In this document: in pieces, positions 46,915 to 55,653 of the stretch | How positions within the stretch are numbered: position 1 is the first letter of the stretch | Layout: each line of letters starts with the position of its first letter | DNA from: Desulfurivibrio sp. | Lineage (GTDB): Bacteria; Desulfobacterota; Desulfobulbia; Desulfobulbales; SURF-16 | Direction: 5' to 3' | Assembly (NCBI GenBank): GCA_003605035.1 | Contig: QZKJ01000053.1 | Location: 35,507 to 99,506 of the forward strand | DNA length: 64,000 nucleotides | The notes under the pieces: model-generated | The model's input: only the letters and a program-made list of their open reading frames with translations | What the model was told of the DNA's origin: nothing | The model's database searches: none | Translations under genes and position numbers: made by a program

Positions 46915-48029
46915 GTTCATTAGCCCAAAGCCAGTTGCGGGAGACCTTCGAGCTTAATATCGGTCCACAGCACCCGGCAACGCACGGTGTACTGCGGATC
47001 AAGGTCGTCATGGACGGCGAATATATCGATCGGGCCGAGCCCATCCTCGGCTATATTCACCGCATGCATGAGAAGATGGGGGAAAACAGGACCTGGAACC
47101 AGTTCTGGCCCAATATGGGTCGCCTCGATTACCTGTCCGCCATAGCCTACAATCATTGCTATGCAGGCCTGATGGAACGGGCTCTGGGTATTGTGGTGCC
47201 TGAACGGGCCGAGTACATCCGCGTAATTACCGCGGAACTCAACAGGATCCAGAGCCATCTGCTGGGCTTCGGCGCCTACATCATGGACCTGGGCGGCTTT
47301 ACCCCGCTGATGTATGCCATGGATGAGCGTGAGCAGATCCTCGACCTGCTGGAGTCGGTCACCGGTTCCCGGCTTACTTACTGCTACTTCCGCTTCGGCG
47401 GGGTGTATAACGATATCGATGATGACTTCATCACCGGCACCCGCGCCTTTCTCAAACGTTTTCGTCCGCAGATCGACTTGTATCACAAGCTGGTGACCGG
47501 CAACGTCATTCTGATGGACCGGTTGATCGGCATCGGGCCTCTTTCCCCCGAGATCTGTCGCAAATACGGCGCCACCGGCCCGGTTCTGCGCGGCTCAGGG
47601 ATCAATTTTGATATTCGCAAAAATGAGCCATACAGCGTCTATCCCGAGTTGGATTTTGATATTCCGGTCTACCATGAATGTGATTCCATGGCCCGTTACA
47701 TGGTGAGAATGGACGAGATGGGCCAGTCCTGCCGCATCATCGAACAGGCCCTGAACAAACTGCCGGAAGGGCCGGTCATGGCTGAGAAGGTACCGAAGGC
47801 CCTGAAACCTCCCAAAGGCGATTACTATTATGCAGTGGAAGCTGCCCGCGGCATGTTTTCCATGCGCACGGTCAGCGACGGCACCAACAACTCGTACCGC
47901 ATGCGGCTGAGGTCTCCTACCTATTCCAATGTCAGCCTCTTTGAGGAGGCAAGTCGCGGTATGCTGCTGTCCGACGCCCTGGCGTTTTTGGGAAGTCTTG
48001 ATCCCGTCATCCCCGAGATGGACCGGTAA
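46911..48029 (+). CDS. nuoD: Complex I subunit NuoD (quinone-binding)
   Basis: The 372-residue 49-kDa subunit, related to the [NiFe]-hydrogenase large subunit, forms the quinone cavity. The conserved start GPQHPATHGVLRI near 17 includes the quinone-proximal His. PILGYIHRMHEKMGENRTWNQ, RFGGV, and IGIGPLSPEICRKYGATGPVLRGSGI follow. The nickel-binding Cys residues of hydrogenases are absent. It is coupled to nuoC. Confidence 0.97.
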   Translation: MSSLAQSQLRETFELNIGPQHPATHGVLRIKVVMDGEYIDRAEPILGYIHRMHEKMGENRTWNQFWPNMGRLDYLSAIAYNHCYAGLMERALGIVVPERAEYIRVITAELNRIQSHLLGFGAYIMDLGGFTPLMYAMDEREQILDLLESVTGSRLTYCYFRFGGVYNDIDDDFITGTRAFLKRFRPQIDLYHKLVTGNVILMDRLIGIGPLSPEICRKYGATGPVLRGSGINFDIRKNEPYSVYPELDFDIPVYHECDSMARYMVRMDEMGQSCRIIEQALNKLPEGPVMAEKVPKALKPPKGDYYYAVEAARGMFSMRTVSDGTNNSYRMRLRSPTYSNVSLFEEASRGMLLSDALAFLGSLDPVIPEMDR

Positions 48030-48041
48030 GGAGCAAGCACG

Positions 48042-49025
48042 ATGAATGAATTAATACGATTACTCGCATATATGCTATGCATTGCCGCCTTCCTTGGGCT
48101 GAATCTCGCCTATCTGGGCTGGGTTGAGCGGAAGGGCGCCGGTCATTTTCAGCGCCGAACCGGTCCGAAAGAGGTCGGACCCTATGGTCTGCTGCAGCCG
48201 CTGGCCGACGGTCTCAAGCTGATGTCCAAGCAGCTGGTGGTGCCGGCCAATGCTGACAAACTCATCTATATGGCCGCGCCGGTGCTCATCATGGTGCCTT
48301 CGGTCACGCTGTTTGTGGCAATTCCCTTCGGGGAGAATCTGGTGCCGCGGGAATTTAATTTCGGGTTGATCATGATGTTCGCCTTCGCCTCGGTGGCCGG
48401 TCTGTCCATCCTCATCGGCGGCTGGGGTTCCGGCAACAAATACTCACTGATTGCCGGCACCAGGGCGGTTTCGCAGAATATCGCCTATGAGATTCCCATG
48501 CTGCTGACGGCGATTAACATCGTCATGATCAGCGGCTCGCTCGATCTCAACGAAATCATCCGTCAGCAGGGCAGCTACATCTGGAACTGGAATGTCTTCC
48601 GGCTGGATAAATCCATTCTCATGCCGGTTTCCTTCCTGGTTTTCTTTATCTGCTCGGTGGCGGAAACCAACCGAACCCCTTTTGACATGGGTGAGTGTGA
48701 AGGCGAGCTGGTTGCCGGCTATCATACGGAATACGGCGGTATGGGATTCGGTCTGTACATGATGGCCGAGTATGCCAACCTGGTTATCGGGGCCAGCCTG
48801 ATCACCATTCTTTTTCTCGGCGGCTGGCAGTCACCCATCGGGATTCTGCCCGGTCCACACTGGTTCCTGCTCAAGATGTATTTTCTCATCTGGGTTTTTG
48901 TCTGGATTCGCTGGACCTTTCCCCGTACGACCTTCTGGGGATTGCTTAACCTTTCCTGGAAATACCTGATTCCCTTTGCAATGGTAAACCTGCTGCTAAC
49001 AGCCTTATTTATAAAGGTAATTTGA
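48042..49025 (+). CDS. nuoH: Complex I subunit NuoH
   Basis: A 327-residue membrane subunit with about eight helices that anchors the peripheral arm and lines the E-channel near the quinone site. Conserved segments are WVERKGAGHFQRRTGPKEVGPYGLLQPLADGLK near 26-58, AETNRTPFDMGECEGELVAGYHTEYGGM near 208-235 and WIRWTFPRTT near 288. Confidence 0.97.
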   Translation: MNELIRLLAYMLCIAAFLGLNLAYLGWVERKGAGHFQRRTGPKEVGPYGLLQPLADGLKLMSKQLVVPANADKLIYMAAPVLIMVPSVTLFVAIPFGENLVPREFNFGLIMMFAFASVAGLSILIGGWGSGNKYSLIAGTRAVSQNIAYEIPMLLTAINIVMISGSLDLNEIIRQQGSYIWNWNVFRLDKSILMPVSFLVFFICSVAETNRTPFDMGECEGELVAGYHTEYGGMGFGLYMMAEYANLVIGASLITILFLGGWQSPIGILPGPHWFLLKMYFLIWVFVWIRWTFPRTTFWGLLNLSWKYLIPFAMVNLLLTALFIKVI

Positions 49026-49027
49026 TT

Positions 49028-49633
49028 ATGTCCGGATATTTTAAAGATATTGTCACGGGGTTGAAGAGCCTTGTTGTCGGGATGCAGATCACCAATAAGG
49101 AGTTTTTCACCAAACCCATCACCCTGCAGTATCCCCATCAGTCGGTAAAAATGTATCCCCGCTATCGGGGCCACATCGAACTGGTTAAGGATCCTGAGAC
49201 AGGCAGGAACCGCTGTATATGCTGCGGTATGTGCGAAAAAGGCTGTCCATCCGGCTGTATTACGGTGAAATCCGAAAAAAAACCCGGGGTGAAAGGCAAG
49301 GTTTTGACCGCCTATATTCTCAACTTTACAACCTGCAGCCTGTGCGGCCAGTGTGTTGAGAACTGCAAGCCCGAGGCCATCAACTTTTCCAATGAGTACA
49401 ACCTGGCCAGCACCAGGCGCGAGGATTACATTTTTGATCTGTTGCAAAAACTTCATCCCGAAGGTGTTCCGGAACCCGAGGTTGATCCTGAATTATTGAA
49501 GAAAGAACAAGAAAAAGAAGAAGCTGCAAAGAAAGCCGCTGCGGAGAAGAAAGCTGCTGCGGCAAAGAAAGAAGCCGCCCCGAAAGCACCTGCTAAGGAA
49601 GGCGGGGAATCAAAAGCAGAGGAAAAAAGCTGA
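49028..49633 (+). CDS. nuoI: Complex I subunit NuoI with long Lys/Ala-rich tail
   Basis: Ligates clusters N6a and N6b through two ferredoxin motifs, CICCGMCEKGCPSG near 59 and CSLCGQCVENCKPEA near 97. The first carries an extra Cys at the third position. The 201-residue product ends with about 50 residues of Lys/Glu/Ala repeats (EEAAKKAAAEKKAAAAKKEA) that NuoI normally lacks. I take the ATG at 49028 (AAGG upstream) over a TTG 6 bp earlier. The tail may contact a partner protein. Confidence 0.95.
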   Translation: MSGYFKDIVTGLKSLVVGMQITNKEFFTKPITLQYPHQSVKMYPRYRGHIELVKDPETGRNRCICCGMCEKGCPSGCITVKSEKKPGVKGKVLTAYILNFTTCSLCGQCVENCKPEAINFSNEYNLASTRREDYIFDLLQKLHPEGVPEPEVDPELLKKEQEKEEAAKKAAAEKKAAAAKKEAAPKAPAKEGGESKAEEKS

Positions 49634-50163
49634 TGAATCCTTCACTCTTTTCACCCGAAGGTTTAGCCGGAATTATTTTTCTGATCCTTATTGTCGTAAC
49701 AATGATCGGGGCGATAATAGCAACGTGTACACAAAGGCTGATCAGAAGCGTTACCGGACTGGCCGTATGCTTCGTAGGCGTGGCGGGTTTGTACTATTTT
49801 CTCAACAGCCCCTTTGTTGCCATGATGGAGCTGCTCATTTACGTTGGTGCGGTCTGTGTCACTATTGCTTTTGCCATCATGCTTGCCGAGCCGGATGAGT
49901 CCAAATTAGCCAGGAAGATTCCCGGATTAAGCGGCGGTCTTGCCGCGATCTGCGGCGGCTCAGTTTCCTTTGCTCTTGCCTATGCTGCGGTGAACGGGCA
50001 GTGGATGGCGCCAGCCGCCCAGGTGAATGACGGTTCTCTGAAAATGATAGGTCGATCACTGCTTACCACCTACAGCATGGTTTTTGAAGTCATCTCTATA
50101 GTACTTCTGGTCGCCATTATCGGCTCCATGGCCCTTGCCCGTTCCGGAAGGAGGAAAAATTAG
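49633..50163 (+). CDS. nuoJ: Complex I subunit NuoJ
   Basis: A 176-residue membrane subunit of about five helices, with the conserved third helix FVAMMELLIYVGAVCVTIAFAIML near 57-80 including the pi-bulge region. The ATG overlaps the nuoI stop. Confidence 0.95.
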   Translation: MNPSLFSPEGLAGIIFLILIVVTMIGAIIATCTQRLIRSVTGLAVCFVGVAGLYYFLNSPFVAMMELLIYVGAVCVTIAFAIMLAEPDESKLARKIPGLSGGLAAICGGSVSFALAYAAVNGQWMAPAAQVNDGSLKMIGRSLLTTYSMVFEVISIVLLVAIIGSMALARSGRRKN

Positions 50164-50164
50164 G

Positions 50165-50485
50165 ATGTTAACGCTCAGTTCGCAACTCAATACGTATCTT
50201 ATCATTGGCGCCGTTCTTTTTGGCTTTGGTATTTTCGGTCTGATTCGCCGGCCCAGTCTCATCGGCATGTTGATCGCCGTAGAACTCGTGTTAAGCGGCG
50301 CCTCCATTAACTTTATGGCCTTTAACCGTTTTCTTGCCCCTGATCCCACGGTGGGACAGATCATCACATTGTTTATCATGGCCATTGCCGCAGCTGAGGC
50401 AGCCATCTCACTCAGCATCGTTATCGCGGTATATCGGAATTACAAGTCCATCGAAGTTGAAGACCTGGTAGAACTTAAAGGATAG
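50165..50485 (+). CDS. nuoK: Complex I subunit NuoK
   Basis: A 106-residue, three-helix subunit related to MrpC. The two membrane Glu residues of the proton path are in GMLIAVELVLSGASINF near 36-52 and IMAIAAAEAAISLSI near 76-90. It starts at the ATG at 50165, 1 bp after nuoJ, with AGGAGG upstream. Confidence 0.95.
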   Translation: MLTLSSQLNTYLIIGAVLFGFGIFGLIRRPSLIGMLIAVELVLSGASINFMAFNRFLAPDPTVGQIITLFIMAIAAAEAAISLSIVIAVYRNYKSIEVEDLVELKG

Positions 50486-50499
50486 CATTGAGGATTATC

Positions 50500-51999
50500 A
50501 TGGAAACCGTCAGCGCCGCCACCGGCGATATCGTAACCACAAGTAGATTGGTATGGGCTTTGATTGTCCCATTGCTTGGTTCTTTCCTTGTTTCTTTGTC
50601 AGGGAAAAAGCCCAACCTGCGGGAGAGCTTTTCTATCGTCTCTGCCGTCATACTTTTTTCAATGGTTTTATCGATGGTTTCACCGGTGCTTGCCGGCAAA
50701 ACCCTGTATTATCAGCTATTCAAGATACTGCCCGGGGTGACGGTTTCGCTGCGGGCCGATGCCTTTTCCATGATATTCGCCCTGGTCGCCTCCTCCCTGT
50801 GGATTGCCGCGGCCTTTTATTCCATGGGCTACATGCGGGGACTGCACGAACATGCCCAGACCCGTTTCAATACCTGTTTTGCCATCGCCATCTTCGGGGC
50901 CATCGGCGTGGCCTTTTCCGACAACCTCTTTACCATGTATCTCTTCTATGAGATTGTCAGTGTTTGCACCTACCCGCTGGTTGCCCATCATCAGGATGAA
51001 GAGGGTTATGAGGGCGCCAAGAAATATATCGTTTATTTGACGACGACGGCCAAGGGTTTTCTGTTGCCCTCCCTGGCCCTTATTTATGTTATGACCGGGT
51101 CGCTTGATTTTCCCCATAATATTCATGTGGGCATGTTTCCCGCTGATGCCAACTCAGCACTCGTTACCATGCTGTTTATCTTCTGTCTGTTCGGTTTTGC
51201 CAAAAACGGCGTGATGCCCTTCCATCACTGGTTGCCGGGCGCCATGGTTGCACCGACCCCGGTCAGTGCGCTGCTGCATGCCGTGGCAGTTGTTAAGGTC
51301 GGCGTTTTCTGTACCACCAGGGTGATGCTCTACGGTTTCGGGGTTGATCTGATGAATTTGCTGAACCTCGGCATCCCCACCGCATACTTTGTCGGCTTCA
51401 CCGTGGTCATGGCCTCAGTCATTGCCCTGACCAAGGACAATCTCAAGGCCAGGCTGGCCTATTCCACGGTCAGCCAGCTCTCCTATATCATTCTGGGTGT
51501 CTGTCTGCTCACCCCCCACGGTATTACCGGCGGATTGATCCACATCGCCAATCACGCCTTTTCCAAGATCACCCTCTTCTTCTGCGCCGGCGCCATCTAT
51601 GTCGCCACCCATAAAAAGAATATTTCTGAGATGAGCGGGCTGGCTAGGACGATGCCCTTTACCTTCGGCGCCTTTGCCGTTGCCTCGCTCAGTATGATCG
51701 GCGCGCCCCCGGTGGCGGGCTTTGTGACCAAATGGGAACTGCTGGTCGGCACCATCGAGTCCGGCTCATTGGGCATACTGCTGGTTCTGCTTGCCAGTAC
51801 CCTGCTCAATGTCGGCTATTTTGCCCCGGTCACCTATAAGGCCTTTTTCGGGAAACGGCCGCCCGGGGAACCCTTTGAGGGGATCAAAGAGGCCCCGCTC
51901 AGCATGGTTATTCCGCTGTGTACAGCCTCGCTTATATCGGTAATTATTGGTATTTATCCTAATTTCTTCATGAATTTTGTTAAGGCGGTGATAGGATGA
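50500..51999 (+). CDS. Extra antiporter-like subunit (MrpD/NuoL-type)
   Basis: A 499-residue, about 14-helix proton-antiporter-like protein. The channel Glu lies in MYLFYEIVSVCTYPLVAHH near 147, the Lys in GFAKNGVMPFHHWLPGAMVAPTPVSALLHA near 230-260, and a further Lys in the AFSKITLFF helix. It lacks the C-terminal lateral helix of NuoL and is closest in feel to MrpD or MbhH-like proteins. It occupies the place of nuoL after nuoK, yet a second, longer L-like gene follows, so the operon has four such subunits. The ATG at 50500 follows GAGGAT. Confidence 0.88.
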   Translation: METVSAATGDIVTTSRLVWALIVPLLGSFLVSLSGKKPNLRESFSIVSAVILFSMVLSMVSPVLAGKTLYYQLFKILPGVTVSLRADAFSMIFALVASSLWIAAAFYSMGYMRGLHEHAQTRFNTCFAIAIFGAIGVAFSDNLFTMYLFYEIVSVCTYPLVAHHQDEEGYEGAKKYIVYLTTTAKGFLLPSLALIYVMTGSLDFPHNIHVGMFPADANSALVTMLFIFCLFGFAKNGVMPFHHWLPGAMVAPTPVSALLHAVAVVKVGVFCTTRVMLYGFGVDLMNLLNLGIPTAYFVGFTVVMASVIALTKDNLKARLAYSTVSQLSYIILGVCLLTPHGITGGLIHIANHAFSKITLFFCAGAIYVATHKKNISEMSGLARTMPFTFGAFAVASLSMIGAPPVAGFVTKWELLVGTIESGSLGILLVLLASTLLNVGYFAPVTYKAFFGKRPPGEPFEGIKEAPLSMVIPLCTASLISVIIGIYPNFFMNFVKAVIG

Positions 52000-52244
52000 T
52001 TAGCTTGATTGAATTCTTCCGCGAACGCCCGAAGTTTACGGCTATGGCCTGTCTGACTCTGATCGGCCTGATAGCCCTTTGGGGATCATTTATGATTGAT
52101 TTGAGCCATGCTCATCTGAAGATGGAGAAAATACCGCTTTTCTGGACCTTCTTTGGCTTGATCGGTGGCGCATTGCTTATTCTCGTGTCCAGGTTCCTTG
52201 GACGTCTGGGAATCATGACCCGTGAGGATTATTACGATGAATAA
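51996..52244 (+). CDS. Small two-helix membrane protein inside the nuo operon
   Basis: An 82-residue protein with two hydrophobic helices (about 15-35 and 48-66), a short polar loop (HAHLKMEKIP) and an acidic end. Its ATG overlaps the upstream stop by 4 bp and its end overlaps the next start by 8 bp, so it is tightly coupled within the complex I operon. I do not recognise it as any standard Nuo subunit. It may be a lineage-specific accessory subunit bridging the two neighbouring antiporter-like subunits (inference from position). Confidence 0.8.
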   Translation: MISLIEFFRERPKFTAMACLTLIGLIALWGSFMIDLSHAHLKMEKIPLFWTFFGLIGGALLILVSRFLGRLGIMTREDYYDE

Positions 52245-54015
52245 TTTCTGGCTGCATCCCGCACTTATCCTAATCATCGGCGGCTTGATACTGCCCTTCA
52301 TGAAAGGGCCAATCAGAAAACCCTTTCTGCTTATGGTGCCGGTACTGACCTTTGTGACCGTGCTGTCCATGAGCAAGGGTGTGCACGGTGTTGTGCAGTT
52401 CATTGACTGGCAGCTGATCTTCGGCCGGGTTGACAACCTGAGTCAGATCTTTGCCTACATCATGTCGCTTATGTGCATCATCGGCACCCTGTTTGCCATG
52501 AATGTGGAAGAGGATGCCCAGCATATCGCCGCCTGGTATTATGTGGCCGGCTCGCTTGGCGTTATTTTATGCGGAGACTATGTGGTTCTCTTCCTCTTCT
52601 GGGAGCTGATGGCCTTTGCCTCGGTATTTCTGGTCTGGTTCAGACGGGGACCGCAGTCCCTGGCCACCGGCTACCGCTATCTGCTGATCCATACCATTGG
52701 CGGGCTCTTCCTGCTGGCCGGCTTTGTGCTCCGCTATTACAACACCGGCGGCGATCTCTCCTTTGTCCCTGTCGGCGTTGATACCCCGAATCTTGCCACC
52801 TATCTGATCCTGATCGGTTTCATCGTCAACGCCGCCGTGCCCCCTTTTCATTCATGGCTGCCTGATGCCTATGCCGAGGCAAGCGTGGCTGGCGCCGTCT
52901 TCATGTGCGCCTTTACCACCAAAACCGCCATTTATGTTCTGGCCCGCGGTTTTGCCGGCATGGAGATTCTTATCCCCCTTGGCGCTATCATGGCCCTTTA
53001 CGGGGTGGTCTACGGCGTTATTGAAAACGATGGCCGCCGGATATTCGCCTGGGATACGGTGAGCCAGGTCGGCTATATGGTCGTCGGCGTCGGCATCGGC
53101 ACCAACCTCGCCATCAACGGTTCCTGCGCCCATGCCTTTGCCCATATCCTCTATAATGGCCTGCTGTTCATGGGCACCGGTTCGGTGCTGTACATGACCG
53201 GCACCTGCAAGCTCAATGAACTGGGCGGCCTCTATAAAAAAATGCCGCGCACCTTCCTGCTGACCCTGATCGGCGGCCTGTCCATTGCCGGCTTCCCGCT
53301 CTTCAGTGGTTTTGTCAGCAAATCAATGATCATCTCCGCAGGTCTGGCAGAGCATCATTACTGGGCCGGTTTTGCGCTGCTGCTCGCCTCCGGCGGTACT
53401 TTCCTGCTGGCCGGGCTCAAGGTACCCTACTATATCTGGTTCGGTAAAAACAACTGCTCCAGCGAAAGATGGGAAAAGGCCGCGGATCCGCCCTGGAACA
53501 TGCAGGCTGCCATGGGGATTGCCGCAGTAATGTGCGCCTTTATCGGCTGCTATACCCCTTATCTGTACAACATGCTGCCCTTTCCGGTCGAATACCATCC
53601 CTATACCGCCTACCATCTGTCGGAAACCCTGCAGATCATTGGCGGCACAGGTATCATGTTCTTCGTGCTGAAAAGGTTCATGGAACCCACGCCCACCATC
53701 AGTCTTGATCTCGACTGGTTCTACCGCATGGCGGGCCGCGGTTTCTTCTGGGTTGACAGCAGGATATTCCAGTTCATTGACACCTGTGTCGGTGAAATTT
53801 ATCGGTACGTCGGTCTCTACTCCCTGATGACAATTTCCCGTTTCTGGTCATGGTTTGACTGGCATGCCATTGACGGGGTGGTTGACGGCACCGCCAGAAG
53901 CGTGCGCTCGCTTGGCGGTGTGGTGAGAAGGGCGCAGGCCGCGAATATACAATACAGTATTTTCATTGCCGCGTCGGTTGCCGCTGCTGGAGTGTTGATA
54001 TTTGTCTTTGTTTGA
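52237..54015 (+). CDS. nuoL: NuoL-like subunit with C-terminal lateral helix region
   Basis: A 592-residue antiporter-like subunit. The channel Glu is in VLFLFWELMAFASVFLVW near 115, with AAVPPFHSWLPDAYAEASVAGAVFM near 200-224 and HAFAHILYNGLLFMGTG near 296. After about residue 470 it carries an extra amphipathic stretch (LDWFYRMAGRGFFWVD...IDGVVDGTARS...) and a last hydrophobic helix, like the lateral helix plus anchoring TM16 of NuoL, so this gene rather than the previous one is probably the distal NuoL. The ATG at 52237 follows GTGAGGATTATTACG. Confidence 0.85.
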   Translation: MNNFWLHPALILIIGGLILPFMKGPIRKPFLLMVPVLTFVTVLSMSKGVHGVVQFIDWQLIFGRVDNLSQIFAYIMSLMCIIGTLFAMNVEEDAQHIAAWYYVAGSLGVILCGDYVVLFLFWELMAFASVFLVWFRRGPQSLATGYRYLLIHTIGGLFLLAGFVLRYYNTGGDLSFVPVGVDTPNLATYLILIGFIVNAAVPPFHSWLPDAYAEASVAGAVFMCAFTTKTAIYVLARGFAGMEILIPLGAIMALYGVVYGVIENDGRRIFAWDTVSQVGYMVVGVGIGTNLAINGSCAHAFAHILYNGLLFMGTGSVLYMTGTCKLNELGGLYKKMPRTFLLTLIGGLSIAGFPLFSGFVSKSMIISAGLAEHHYWAGFALLLASGGTFLLAGLKVPYYIWFGKNNCSSERWEKAADPPWNMQAAMGIAAVMCAFIGCYTPYLYNMLPFPVEYHPYTAYHLSETLQIIGGTGIMFFVLKRFMEPTPTISLDLDWFYRMAGRGFFWVDSRIFQFIDTCVGEIYRYVGLYSLMTISRFWSWFDWHAIDGVVDGTARSVRSLGGVVRRAQAANIQYSIFIAASVAAAGVLIFVFV

Positions 54016-54067
54016 GGGATCGAACGGCAAACTCTCTCAGTAATATATTGCATAGAGGATAGTGGGA

Positions 54068-55573
54068 ATGGATTTTTTAATAATGAATGAAGGGTTTCCC
54101 CTTTTGAGCACCATCGTATTTCTCCCGTTGGCAGGGGCGCTGATCCTGCTGTTTCTGCCGGGTGAAAATGTGCAACGAATCTGGGCAATGGCCGTTACCT
54201 CGGTTAATGCAGCAATCTCCCTCCCGCTCTATTCCCGGTTTGATTTAACCACCGCCAAGTATCAGTTCGGGGAGCATGTCAGCTGGATACCATCGCTCAA
54301 TATCAACTATACCATGGGCATTGACGGCATCAGTCTGCTGCTGGTGCTGTTGACCACCTTGATCATGCCCTTGTGCGTTCTCGGTTCCTGGACCTATATC
54401 AAAGTCAGAATCAGAGAATTCATGATCTGCCTGCTGATCATGGAAACCGCCATGCTTGGTGTTTTCATGGCCCTTGATTTTGTGCTCTTCTATATTCTCT
54501 GGGAGGCCATGCTGATCCCGATGTATCTGCTCATCGGCGTGTGGGGCGGCCCGCGCAAGATTTATGCATCCATCAAGTTCTTTCTCTATACCTTGGCTGG
54601 CTCGGTCATGCTTCTGGTGGCCATTATCGCCCTCTACCTCAAGACAGGCACCTTCAGCATACCCATGATGATGGGACAGGAGTATGCTTCCAACTTTCAG
54701 ATCTGGGTATTTCTGGCCTTCTTCCTAGCCTTTGCCATCAAGGTCCCCATGTTCCCTTTTCACACCTGGTTGCCGGCCGCCCATGTTGAGGCGCCCACGG
54801 CAGGCAGTGTGATCCTGGCCAGTATTCTGCTGAAGATGGGAACCTACGGCTTTCTGCGTTTCTGTCTGCCGATTACCCCCCTGGCAACCCTCAGTCTCGG
54901 GCCCTATATCCTGTGGATGTCGGTGGCCGCCATCCTCTATGGCGGTTTTACCGCCCTGGCCCAGTCGGACATGAAGAAGCTGATCGCTTACTCCAGCGTG
55001 GGTCATATGGGATTCGTCACCCTGGGGATCTTCTTTCTCAACCGCCAGGGTCTGGAAGGGGCCATTCTGCAGATGATCAACCATGGCGTCACCACCGGCG
55101 CCCTGTTCCTCTGTGTTGGTATGATGTATGAAAGAACCCACAGCCGGGAGATTGCCGACCATTCCGGCATTGCCCAGAATCTGCCGATATTTGTGTCCTT
55201 TCTGACGATTTTTTCCCTGTCCTCCCTGGCCTTTCCGGCGACGAACAGTTTTGTCGGCGAATTTCTCGTGCTTGCCGGGGCATTCAGTGTCAATAAGATC
55301 ATCGCCGGGGCAGCCATCCCCGGTGCTATTCTGGCGGCAGCCTATATGATGCGCCTGCTGCAGTATGTTCTTTTCAAAGGTCCCGGCAGACCTGATCTTG
55401 CTGATCTCAATGTCCGTGAGATTGTTACCCTGGCTCCGTTGCTCTGTTTTGTCTTCTGGATCGGTCTGGCTCCGGAGCCATTTTTAAGCGTCATGCATAC
55501 AAGTGTTGATTATTTGATACAGCAGGTGGATGTAGCCAAAACGGCACAGATTGCACTGAACGTTGTGCCGTAG
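54068..55573 (+). CDS. nuoM: Complex I subunit NuoM
   Basis: A 501-residue proton-pumping subunit. Characteristic blocks are YTMGIDGISLLLVLLTTLI near 77, FYILWEAMLIPMYLLIGVWGG near 137 with the channel Glu, AIKVPMFPFHTWLPAAHVEAPTAGSVILA near 225-253 and QSDMKKLIAYSSVGHMGFV near 300. The ATG at 54068 follows GAGG; a GTG 6 bp earlier is less likely. Confidence 0.95.
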   Translation: MDFLIMNEGFPLLSTIVFLPLAGALILLFLPGENVQRIWAMAVTSVNAAISLPLYSRFDLTTAKYQFGEHVSWIPSLNINYTMGIDGISLLLVLLTTLIMPLCVLGSWTYIKVRIREFMICLLIMETAMLGVFMALDFVLFYILWEAMLIPMYLLIGVWGGPRKIYASIKFFLYTLAGSVMLLVAIIALYLKTGTFSIPMMMGQEYASNFQIWVFLAFFLAFAIKVPMFPFHTWLPAAHVEAPTAGSVILASILLKMGTYGFLRFCLPITPLATLSLGPYILWMSVAAILYGGFTALAQSDMKKLIAYSSVGHMGFVTLGIFFLNRQGLEGAILQMINHGVTTGALFLCVGMMYERTHSREIADHSGIAQNLPIFVSFLTIFSLSSLAFPATNSFVGEFLVLAGAFSVNKIIAGAAIPGAILAAAYMMRLLQYVLFKGPGRPDLADLNVREIVTLAPLLCFVFWIGLAPEPFLSVMHTSVDYLIQQVDVAKTAQIALNVVP

Positions 55574-55653
55574 CAATTGTTTGGGCGACGTTGGTGATTG
55601 GACCGCGTAGTACATTATTAAGGCAAGCAGATTTTACAGTATAAGGATTACAT

